The translations under genes were made by a program, and so were the position numbers. 64,000 bases of DNA from Nematostella vectensis. Taxonomy: Eukaryota > Cnidaria > Anthozoa > Actiniaria > Edwardsiidae. This document shows, in pieces, positions 36,501 through 46,200 of this stretch (position 1 is the stretch's first letter; every line of letters begins with the position of its first letter). The stretch is taken from NCBI RefSeq assembly GCF_932526225.1, contig NC_064043.1, positions 1,943,501 through 2,007,500 on the forward strand, written 5' to 3'. The notes below the pieces were generated by a model, which was not told the origin of the DNA, made no database searches, and saw only the letters and a program-made list of their open reading frames with translations.

Positions 36501-39500
36501 ACCTGATTTAGCAAGTCTGCGAGTGAGTGAATTGCATGAGATAGCTAGGTTAAGTATGTACCTGATTTAGCAAGTCTGCAAGTGAGTGAATTGACTGAGA
36601 TAGCTAGTTAAGTATGTACCTGATTTAGCAAGTCTGCGAGTGAGTGAATTGACTGAGATAGTATTATGTATGTACCTGATTTAGCAAGTCTGCGAGTGAG
36701 TGAATTGACTGAGATAGTATTATGTATGTACCTGATTTAGCAAGTCTGCGAGTGAGTGAATTGCATGAGATAGCTAGGTTAAGTATGTACCTGATTTAGC
36801 AAGTCTGCGAGTGAGTGAATTGACTAAGATAGCTAGGTTAAGTATGTACCTGATTTAGCAAGTCTGCGAGTGAGTGAATTGCATGAGATAGCTAGGTTAA
36901 GTATGTACCTGATTTAGCAAGTCTGCGAGTGAGTGAATTGCATGAGTTGCTAGGTTAAGTATGTACCTGATTTAGCAAGTCTGCAAGTGAGTGAATTGAC
37001 TAAGATAGCTAGGTTAAGTATGTACCTGATTTAGCAAGTCTGCTAGTGAGTGAATTGACTAAGATAGCTAGGTTAAGTATGTACCTGATTTAGCAAGTCT
37101 ACGAGTGAGTGAATTGACTAAGATAGCTAGGTTAAGTATGTACCTGATTTAGCAAGTCTGCGAGTGAGTGAATTGACTAAGATAGCTAGGTTAAGTATGT
37201 ACCTGATTTAGCAAGTCTGCAAGTGAGTGAATTGACTAAGATAGCTAGGTTAAGTATGTACCTGATTTAGCAAGTCTGCGAGTGAGTGAATTGACTAAGA
37301 TAGCTAGGTTAAGTATGTACCTGATTTAGCAAGTCTGCGAGTGAGTGAATTGACTGAGATAGCTAGGTTAAGTATGTACCTGATTTAGCAAGTCTGCGAG
37401 TGAGTGAATTGACTAAGATAGCTAGGTTAAGTATGTACCTGATTCAGCAAGTCTGCGAGTGAGTGAATTGACTAAGATAGCTAGGTTAAGTATGTACCTG
37501 ATTTAGCAAGTCTGCAAGTGAGTGAATTGACTAAGATAGCTAGGTTAAGTATGTACCTGATTTAGCAAGTCTGCGAGTGAGTGAATTGACTAAGATAGCT
37601 AGGTTAAGTATGTACCTGATTTAGCAAGTCTGCAAGTGAGTGAATTGACTAAGATAGCTAGGTTAAGTATGTACCTGATTTAGCAAGTCTGCGAGTGAGT
37701 GAATTGACTAAGATAGCTATGTTAAGTATGTACCTGATTTAGCAAGTCTGCAAGTGAGTGAATTGACTAAGATAGCTAGGTTAAGTATGTACCTGATTTA
37801 GCAAGTCTGCGAGTGAGTAAATTGACTAAGATAGCTAGTTAAGTATGTACCTGATTTAGCAAGTCTGCGAGTGAGTGAATTGACTAAGATAGCTAGGTTA
37901 AGTATGTACCTGATTTAGCAAGTCTGCAAGTGAGTAAATTGACTAAGATAGCTAGGTTAAGTATGTACCTGATTTAGCAAGTCTGCGAGTGAGTGAATTG
38001 ACTCAGATAGCCAGGGTAAGTATGTACCTGATTTAGCAAGTCTGCGAGTGAGTGAATTGAATGAGATAGTATTATGTATGTACCTGATTTAGCAAGTCTG
38101 CGAGTGAGTGAATTGACTAAGATAGCTAGGTTAAGTATGTACCTGATTTAGCAAGTCTGCAAGTGAGTGAATTGACTAAGATAGCTAGGTTAAGTATGTA
38201 CCTGATTTAGCAAGTCTGCGAGTGAGTGAATTGACTAAGATAGCTATGTTAAGTATGTACCTGATTTAGCAAGTCTGCGAGTGAGTGAATTGACTAAGAT
38301 AGCTAGGTTAAGTATGTACCTGATTTAGCAAGTCTACGAGTGAGTGAATTGACTAAGATAGCTAGGTTAAGTATGTACCTGATTTAGCAAGTCTGCGAGT
38401 GAGTGAATTGACTAAGATAGCTATGTTAAGTATGTACCTGATTTAGCAAGTCTACGAGTGAGTGAATTGACTAAGATAGCTAGGTTAAGTATGTACCTGA
38501 TTTAGCAAGTCTGCGAGTGAGTGAATTGACTAAGATAGCTAGGTTAAGTATGTACCTGATTTAGCAAGTCTGCGAGTGAGTGAATTGACTAAGATAGCTA
38601 TGTTAAGTATGTACCTGATTTAGCAAGTCTGCGAGTGAGTGAATTGACTAAGATAGCTAGGTTAAGTATGTACCTGATTTAGCAAGTCTGCGAGTGAGTG
38701 AATTGACTCAGATAGCATGGTAGCAGATCCCGTGTACACATATGCACCAAACTTGCACAGCATTACTGCAAAATTACTGACAAACAGGGGGACAGTGACT
38801 AAGTAGCTACTTGATAAAACACAGATACTGTGCTAGTACTACTATTACTTCCAAAACAACTTAATAACAATACAGGTGGCATAAAACAAAGGGGCTTGGC
38901 AGATGCTATATAATCTATTTTATGTTTACTTTCCAACAGTTTTTTTTTCTTTAGAGGTTAGCTGACAAATGACACACAAACCTTCATCTTAAATCTTCGG
39001 GGCTTGCTAGGCACCTACTATGAGTATGTTGCATGTTCTCTTTCAATATTATAGCACTCCCTACCTGATAATAGCATATCCCACGACACGTGCTGATCCC
39101 TTTAACAGGGTCGCCCTTTGCTCACGTCCTCCAAAATGCTGTCAATGGAAAAATGCAGAGTTCCATTATGTTGAACTACTTTTTTTCTGTTGAAGATAGT
39201 TTTTCCTATGTTATGTTGCATAACAAAGATATGACAGTGCAGTCAATGATAATGCACTGAATTTGAATTCTATAACCTTTCCCATACATTTTTATTATTT
39301 TTGCAGCAATTTTATGTTTAATAAAGATAGTTTGAGGAAAGAAGAATCAAGCATCTTTATAACAAAAACTGTTCTATTGTTTTTATTTTTTACTGGGCTT
39401 CCACTTTTTCTGCTCCTGAGGTTTCAGTTCAATAGGTTCACAAAGTGAACTTTCATCGATGGAAAATAAAAAATTTAAAATAGTTAACCCAGAAAGATAC

Positions 39501-41436
39501 TTTAACATATAGCAGCAGGTCATGGATAATACGTACAATATTGTCTTGGCTCTTCTTTGTGTGATCTTTTATGGATTTCTTCAGATGACCAATCAATGCA
39601 GCAAGACCTGGGAATAGGAAAGGTTAATAATGCAAAAAAAACATACAAACATGAAGTATTTTTTTTATCTTATCTACATGATAACATTGAGCTACATATA
39701 AAGTATCATTAAATTAACAGCCGCATTCATTTTTTTGTACCTTTTCTGTATTTTTCGTCTTCATCCATTGCTTTCCTGCGCAGCCAAATCTCTCTTGCAA
39801 GCGCCTCAGGACTTCCCCATACCCTTGTGGCCCTTGCAATCAAAGTATTCTTACATGAGATAAACAAACAAATAAATAAAAATTAAACACCAATGGCCAA
39901 ATACCTTGCTTCAACATCTGATTTGAGGTAGAACTTGTCAAATGGCATGTCCGATTCAGTGTAAGCACTTCTTATGTTTGTCGTCCTTAATCCTTCCAAG
40001 TCGCTGCAATTACCACATTTTCTAAATAAGCCTCATATAAATTATGCAGGAGTTTTGATGCCATCAAACCATGGACAAAAATAAGTATTTATTATCTGTG
40101 CAGGTGAAGATGAGTGTGTAGATTCATGACACAGGCAGAAGACACATGAGGCCATCTCACCTTGGCTTCAGTAGATAATCACTCATAGCTCTGGTGTCAG
40201 AGATAAAGGTGTTTTCATAATACTTTTTATTAAAGTCAATCTGGGATGGTTCTAGCTTTTGATAATACTTTCGACGAGCACCTATAAATAGATACACAAC
40301 ACAAAATAGATAAACAATTAAAATAATCTGATCATGTGAAATGTCTGATCATTTGAAATCTGATGGGTCAGTGAGCAAGAAAAAAAGCTGAACCAAGAAA
40401 ATTGAGCAAGTCATCTAGCTGCAAAATACATTACTACACACACTCCATACAATACCAGCTCCTAAAGAGGATGCAGTGATATGAAACAGATCTTGATTTC
40501 ATTTGTTGGGCAAGAGGGTTCAGGGCTCAAAAAGTGAATAATTTTTTTCAAGAAACTAGTTTTCGTAGTTGAAATTGTTGGATGGGTGACATCCGGCCTG
40601 TAGACAGGTGTAAATTGTTGGATGGGTGACATCCGGCCTGTAGACAGGTGTAAATTGTTGGATGGGTGACATCCGGCCTGTAGACAGGTGTAAATTGTTG
40701 GATGGGTGACATCCAGCCCGTAGACAGGGGGTGCCCCCCTTGATCTTAAAAAGTGGGTTGTTTCTTTTTGGAGGATCGTCAAATACTACCCTTTTCTAAT
40801 ATGATTAATATTACTATGCACCCCCCCCCCCCCCAATCCTGGGTACACCCCTGGACTGTTGACTAATTGGTAACCCAAATAAACTCTGTTAAACAGAAAT
40901 TATATTTTGAGTCAGGCTGGTTTACACTTCACCTTTAGGGTCTGGCTTGGGTGGATCTGTTGTCTGTTGATTCTTTTGGTCTAACTTGGGCAAATCTGTT
41001 GTCAGTTGACTTTTTTTCTCTCTGGAGTCTTCACTATTTCCACTGTCAGTACTGTAGTACCGATGGGCTAGCACAGAACCTCGCCAGAATGTCTGCTTGT
41101 TAGAATATGTTCCCAGTTCATTATTTCTTTGACAGACTATTAAAGAAATGGGGAACAACAACAGAGTTTAAAAAATGATTATGATTTTGTACTTTTTGTG
41201 TTACCCAGTAGACAACGCGGGACATGACCATTGATTTCAGTACAACTTTTAGCAGTACAATTTTCACATAAATAAACATACAATTGCTCACCTCTACAAA
41301 ACACTATAGCCTCTGAGGGGACAAGGGTAGGCTTCAGTACTGAGAAAGAGGCTAATTTCCTGACAACAAGCTTACAAATAACAGTTTTCTCCCTTCCATT
41401 TCTCCAAAAACCTCGCGACGTGAAGGAGGTTGCCAT
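30540..41436 (-). CDS. SLC30A9: Mitochondrial zinc transporter SLC30A9 / ZnT9 (CDF family)
   Basis: Cation-diffusion-facilitator exporting zinc from mitochondria. Nineteen exons (5'-3'): 41436-41292, 41136-40933, 40281-40161, 40003-39905, 39832-39741, 39607-39537, 39138-39065, 38776-38674, 35269-35214, 34813-34678, 34366-34327, 33933-33862, 33464-33315, 32703-32643, 31779-31717, 31427-31396, 31111-31014, 30829-30716, 30584-30540. All are in phase, 591 residues (human about 568). The N-terminus is a basic presequence-like stretch. Residues 157-220 form the SLC30A9-type soluble domain (MPFDKFYLKSDVEARATRVW). The TM2 zinc motif HSLAD has H295 and D299. DHPYGWSRARYVYSLISGVG and LLEDGAAVTG (E419, D420) follow. 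The C-terminal domain has SIHDVKATELG and VRFKAEVNFDGREISR, and the protein ends EVRHVDLEIL. Exons 8 and 12 have tandemly amplified donors. Identification is very secure. Confidence 0.96.
31797..32048. repeat. 16-bp tandem repeat in SLC30A9 intron 14
   Basis: About 15 copies of AAATAACGTCACAGGT with variants (GATAACG, AGAGGT). It begins 18 bases beyond the exon 15 acceptor but does not include it. Confidence 0.9.
32049..32480. repeat. About 31-bp tandem repeat in SLC30A9 intron 14
   Basis: Degenerate tandem copies built from GCTAATGGTGAT and TGCTAATGGTAATCTTGATT, sometimes 20 bp when half a unit is lost. It directly follows the 16-bp array. Confidence 0.85.
33630..33895 (-). repeat. Splice-donor-derived tandem repeat, SLC30A9 exon 12, 5 donors
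   Basis: On the minus strand each unit reads GGAATGTCCTTTAGAGAATA then TC, the last codons of exon 12 (GMSFREY), followed by a perfect GTAAGT donor and TATAGTGATAATAAA. Donors fall at about 33856 (true), 33814, 33769, 33726 and 33675, with unit lengths of about 42-51 bp. About 25 bp of each unit is exon-derived. Using a downstream donor reads into an in-frame TGA within one unit. Confidence 0.92.
34840..35035. repeat. 32-bp tandem repeat in SLC30A9 intron 9, 6 copies
   Basis: Unit AAACAGATTTTGTCTGTACG then CAGAAATATAAT, starting near 34843, 34876, 34908, 34940, 34972 and 35004. It lies close to the exon 10 acceptor without containing it. Confidence 0.92.
35690..38716 (-). repeat. 59-bp minisatellite made from SLC30A9 exon 8 and its donor, about 51 copies
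   Basis: On the minus strand each unit contains TCAATTCACTCACTCGCAGA then CTTGCTAAATCAG, identical to the end of exon 8 (SIHSLADLLNQ), followed by the donor GTACATAC, then TTAACCTAGCTATCTTAG. About 42 of 59 bp are exon-derived. Exon 8 itself is the last unit (38674-38716). In most internal units the exon's CTGAGTC has become CTTAGTC or CTCAGTC. Units at the far edge (35675-35815) keep CTGAGTC or are diverged. Several units read CATGAGATAG or have a TATTATG linker. Confidence 0.97.
38674..38776 (-). CDS. SLC30A9: SLC30A9 exon 8, source of the 59-bp array
   Basis: Encodes residues 269-303 including NFAVMLCKFGAYVYTGSATM and the TM2 zinc-site motif HSLAD. The acceptor is at GTTTGTCAG; a nearer TTTTGCAG would break the frame. 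Its 3' 43 bp and the donor CAG/GTACAT are the seed or latest copy of the array that follows in the intron. Confidence 0.95.
40562..40730. repeat. 40-bp tandem repeat, 4 copies, SLC30A9 intron 2
   Basis: Unit AAATTGTTGGATGGGTGACA then TCCGGCCTGTAGACAGGTGT, very uniform in copies 1-3. It includes the small palindrome CCTGTAGACAGG. It abuts an inverted copy of the C-run dispersed repeat. Confidence 0.93.
40735..40860 (-). repeat. Dispersed repeat, copy 3 (C-run family, inverted)
   Basis: On the minus strand, AGTATTTGACGATCCTCCAA then AACCCACTTTTTAAGATCAAGG aligns with the copies at 375-480 and 20763-20855. A plus-strand C run and CCTGGGTACACCCCTG follow at about 40820-40856. Confidence 0.5.
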
Positions 41437-43208
41437 CTTTGAACAGCCGTTTCTTTTCTTGTGATATGGTATTTATGGAGTACACCCTACGTCATTTTAA
41501 AAAGCTTGGCGTGAAACGTACACATGGGATCTAACGATCTCAAGACGTCGTAGGATTGTAAGGACTGTTTGTAGGTTTCTAGTGAGCCATACAAACCCGC
41601 AAAATCAGGTTGTTGACGTTCGAGGGGTAACCAGGCGATACGATATCGCCGCGCGAGCCCAAGTAAAGACTGGGACTACTCTGTATGGTGAATGAAACGG
41701 TGACAGCCAGCCAAGCAGAAAGCGTTCTTCATCTTTTTAAAAACTCGTTCACGTTCTCTGAGGGGCTTTATGAAAAGGGCTAGCCGGTGGTAGGGGTGGG
41801 TCACCTGGATGGATGGCTTGCCGGGACAGATTCATACGTTCTTCAGGGCCCCTGTTTGGGAGTTATACCCTGCATTTCTACACTATATCCCCTGCCGAGT
41901 TGGCATTAGTTGGGCCATTCTTATTACTGATTGTTTTAAAGGAATTTCTGTTCTTTCTTTCAAATAACTTCTTGTTTAGTTAGCTACCTCATAAAAAGGA
42001 CCCCTCGAAATATTTTATATTTGACGAGCAAGCTAAGACGAGCAAAAAAGAATCAGCCCCCTCCCCCCCCCCGGCAAATATCAAATGGTCCGCCCGTCTA
42101 AGTTAGCGGAGAGATGACTTTTCTAATCGAATTTTTCATACGACTGCAATTGCACATCATTTCTCTGAAATTTTATTTTTAAATGCACATTTCATTTGTC
42201 AATTTTTCGCGATTAAAATAAAACAATCGCTTCTCCACAAAGCAGTATTCTGAAGAAAGCGCAATAGACGACTTGCTCTACCAAATCACGTCTTTTTTTG
42301 AGTGTCAAACTCGCGCCAAGCCAAGACAAACACAGAAACGTTGCGGCCGACACTTAAGAGACCGACGGAAAAAAAAACCTTACAATGAAAGAAAAACTTT
42401 TTGACAAAGAAACTCTCTGGCAAATGTGTAGACACTGAAAAAGTTGTTTTTTTGTTATTGTCATTTTGCCGCCAAAAACCGGAACGCGCGCGTTTGCCAT
42501 CAAAGACGTCACGTGATTGGCGAGTGCAAGTGGCCGATTGTATGCCGATGTCCAGGCCGTGCAAACCTACATAGCCCCACGAATACGAATTATTCCAGCC
42601 GACCCGAATGGTGGCTTTTAAAGACGCAGTTTTAGTTATACTAACACACAAAAAAAATATCCAAGCATTTGCATTAGGTGATAAAACGGCACCTTTCCCT
42701 TGATTATACCGTGGCGTTTTAGAAACCGTGGTACAACAAGAGAGCCAAGCTACAGCAATTCGACACAGAAAACTAATTTATATAAAGAATTAAATAGGGA
42801 ATATCATCACAGCATTTCAAGGATAGAAAACGCTTAACTCTTTTAAAACAGGTTATAAATACAAAGATCCACTACAATAAGCTATTTGTACATCAAACGC
42901 ATTAAGGCGCCTTTGGTTAGTTCGACGAACAATAAACGACCCACTACCGAGCGATAATAAATTACTACACAATCAATAACAATACTATGATATGGCCCTA
43001 TTACTGTAACCAGCTCACGATAGTAACATACATCATCATGCAAATGTTAACGACAAAAAATGAATCGCTAGCCCTCACCCTCTGCCCTGGGTTATTAGGG
43101 GAAGTCGTCTAAGACCCCGTGCGTCATGTAAGGCCATGAAAGGAAATATCTCCCTAACCCTACATGAAGTACTTTGATTTCTAAAGAAAACAAAAAAAAA
43201 AACTCTCG
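41437..43208. other. Spacer between SLC30A9 start and FRY stop
   Basis: Should contain the SLC30A9 promoter (just right of 41436, with a CRE-like TACGTCAT near 41488) and the FRY 3' UTR (left of 43209). A GC-richer island near 42480-42540 contains GACGTCACGTGATTGG, combining CRE-half, CACGTG and inverted CCAAT motifs. No convincing coding exon was seen; the frame at 42286-42651 (-) has no recognisable domain. Confidence 0.5.
42504..42522. promoter_or_regulatory. Possible promoter element cluster (CRE-half/CACGTG/CCAAT)
   Basis: GACGTCACGTGATTGG joins three motifs typical of housekeeping promoters in a CpG-rich patch. It is about 1.07 kb upstream of the SLC30A9 ATG, so it might mark a 5' non-coding exon or alternative promoter. 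Motif evidence only. Confidence 0.3.
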
Positions 43209-46200
43209 TCAATCGGGCTCATCCTCTGTGCGATTTTCCAGCAACTCCAGATCTTTGAGCGCCGACAGCGTAGAGATATTGACGTCCATCAGGTCGCTAC
43301 ACAAGATGGTAAAATGCACGGGCGGGCTTGACATCACAAGGGTACCCATGTCCTTATCAACTAGATTCCTACAGTACATGGCCACCAGGGAGTCCAGGTT
43401 GTCCTCGTCTGACGAGCCGAACGTGTGACCACCAAATTTCTCCCTCGCTGCGCGCAGCAGGTTCACGGCTTGTTCAAAGTCCTTGCTGGTCAGTTTTTCC
43501 AGGAGCTGGGAGGTGGCGGTCTCCACGGTGGCAGTTTCCAGCTCGGCAAGATGAGGCAGAGGCTCCTCGCTGGGAGGGAGATGCTCTAGCACGGTGGCGA
43601 TTTCTGCTCGGATTGTGCTTGCTTTGGCGGTGTTATCCGTCACCTGGATACATACAAGCAAGTCAGCAAGGCAACACAAGGGCGGATCAAGGTAGACTGG
43701 AATGCTTAGATATGCACCGCCATTATGATAAAAGTATGGTACATTTTTTTGCGCTATCCACCTCTTTTATGTTCATTTTGTCGTTTGTCATTTTACAGAG
43801 ACTGTATATCCCAGTGCAACAGGATTTATTGATACAGACGGTTGGGTGTATTTCGCCCATTTCTGCACGAAGTTGCTCTTGATTTAGCATCTCATGATCC
43901 AGGCATCAGGAGTGCCATCGATGCCTCTTCTGCACCCCCAACCTCACCCCCTTCGCTTTTGATGACCCCAACCTCACCCCCTTCGCTTTTGATGACCGCA
44001 ACCTCACCCCCTTCGCTTTTGATGACCGCAACCTCACCCCCTTCGCTTTTGATGACCCCAACCTCACCCCCTTCGCTTTTGATGACCCCAACCTCACCCC
44101 CTTCGCTTTTGATGACCGCAACCTCACCCCCTTCGCTTTTGATGACCCCAACCTCACCCCCTTCGCTTTTGATGACCGCATGCTCACCCCCTTCGCTTTT
44201 GATGACCGCAACCTCACCCCCTTCGCTTTTGATGACCGCAACCTCACCCCCTTCGCTTTTGATGACCCCAACCTCACCCCCTTCGCTTTTGATGACCGCA
44301 ACCTCACCCCCCTTCGCTTTTGATGACCCCAACCTCACCCCCTTCGCTTTTGATGACCGCAACGTCCTTGGTCCCCGATAGTTATTTTACAACTTCTCCT
44401 ACCTACACCTAGTACTTATTTCTAAACGCCGTAGACAAAATACAAATACAAAACTATCACCCAGCCCTTACCAGTATGACCCAGCCCTTACCTCCGCATT
44501 GTGGGCGCCCTTGGTGAGCGAGTCTAGCAAGCGACTGTACGCGTTACACAGCAGCAAAAAGTGGAAGTGCATCTTGTACAGACACTGACATAGCTCCATC
44601 TGCCGCTGTTCGTGCGACATAGCATCGAGGGCGCGGACATCGGGCTCCTCGTTGTGTGACCCGACGGATGATCTCTTCAACGCAAGCTTCACGCAATCAA
44701 GGTACCCCACGGTCTTGTCACGCTTCGTGATGTAATTAACATAATGGTCATGCAGCTCCAGCGTAATGAACTTATGTCTGTCCAGCATCCTGGCCTTCCG
44801 AAGAGCCCTGGTGTCTAGACAGACAAACGGGCAGTCCCCGCGGACCACTAGGAACTCTAAGGTGTTGCAGAAGTGCTGCGAGATGTCCTTGAATCTATCG
44901 TCCAGATAATTACAGCACTCCCTGGTCAAGGAGTAGAACTTCTTCCTGGACGCCTTGTACAAGTTCCAGAACAATGAGTACGTGTTGACACACGTGACGC
45001 CCGTACTGTCCTTGATGATGGAGGTCACGTGGTCCGCCCACAGACCGTCCACATCTTCGTCTGACACGCTGTACCGCTCCGTCACGGAGTACAGCTGGTA
45101 TTCTCCTTTGGCCGACGGGGTCGTACCAACCGCGGACTCCGTGCTATGGGGAAAACAAGAAATGAACTCAGAAGCATTCATTGCACAAAATATAATGTAA
45201 GGTTTATTTTGATGTAGGAGAGAATGGGTAAAAGAAATAAAATGTTTGTAAGAAATACTGTTTCAGCCTCTGATGATGTCGTGGTCGAACGTTTTAACCA
45301 AGAACAGTACCAAATGCCTTCGAATCTAGGTACTTATGTCTAGAAATACAGCAAATTGCGGTTTACTGTTGGTCCTTATCAGTGAGATAGGACTGTACGT
45401 TGTTCATCATTGCTTAACTAAGCATCATTTGCTGGAGGTTTGTTTGATTTCCCATGTGAGAGCAATACGAAAAACCATAAGGGCGAACCCTCCTCTACCT
45501 AACAACTTCCTAGTATTTATAGCACATACCTAGATGGGTTGCTTCCAGCGCTAGCTCCGCTAACAACGCCTTCCTGTCTAGTCACATGCTCCTTCGGGAC
45601 TAAGATTCCACTCGTAACATCTAAGTTAAGTGAAGCTACTTCCCTACTCTCTTTATTATTATAAGCAAAGCAAGCCTGTTTGTGAGCCTCTTCAGATTCA
45701 CTCAATTCTTCATTATACACTGACATCAAGACTGCGTTACAAAGCTCTAGCACAACCTGATCTTCGTAAGTATGCACTTCACCCCTTTTTCTCGCGTTAT
45801 CTGAAGTCAGGGTTTCTTGGTGGGTATCAACGGATACTTCATTTGTGGCAACCTTCACAATATGAGGGGGCTCAAGTAGAGATTGTGAAATTGCCTCCTG
45901 GATAATATGAGACGGGCTTGTTGTCCTGTGTCTACCATAACAAGGCGACAAATCGAATCGAACTTCACCATTTCCATCTTCGCATCTCGACATGGAAGCG
46001 ACTTCCAAAGCTGAATTGGGTGACTCTAGATTGCAGATGGGCAAGTCGTATCTACGGCAACGGTGTTCAAATAATTCGGGCATTTCGCCCTGATTTGAAA
46101 TGGGGGAAACCTCATCTTTGTCTCTAAGGTAGCCAATGTATTCACTCCCGTCTCCTATTTCATTTTGATTCTCTGACAACTTGATTGATGAAAATACATT

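Noticed and set aside
38735..38768. Nearer acceptor TTTTGCAG for SLC30A9 exon 8
   Set aside because: It would put the exon in a wrong frame; the upstream GTTTGTCAG restores SNFAVMLCKFGAY and the phase.
42286..42651. 121-codon minus-strand open frame between SLC30A9 and FRY
   Set aside because: Low-complexity runs of Lys/Phe and no domain; overlaps a likely promoter-like GC patch.
43842..44381. Repetitive TSPPSLLMTA frame and its antisense
   Set aside because: Arises from the 30-bp intronic repeat; FRY exons on both sides join in phase without it.
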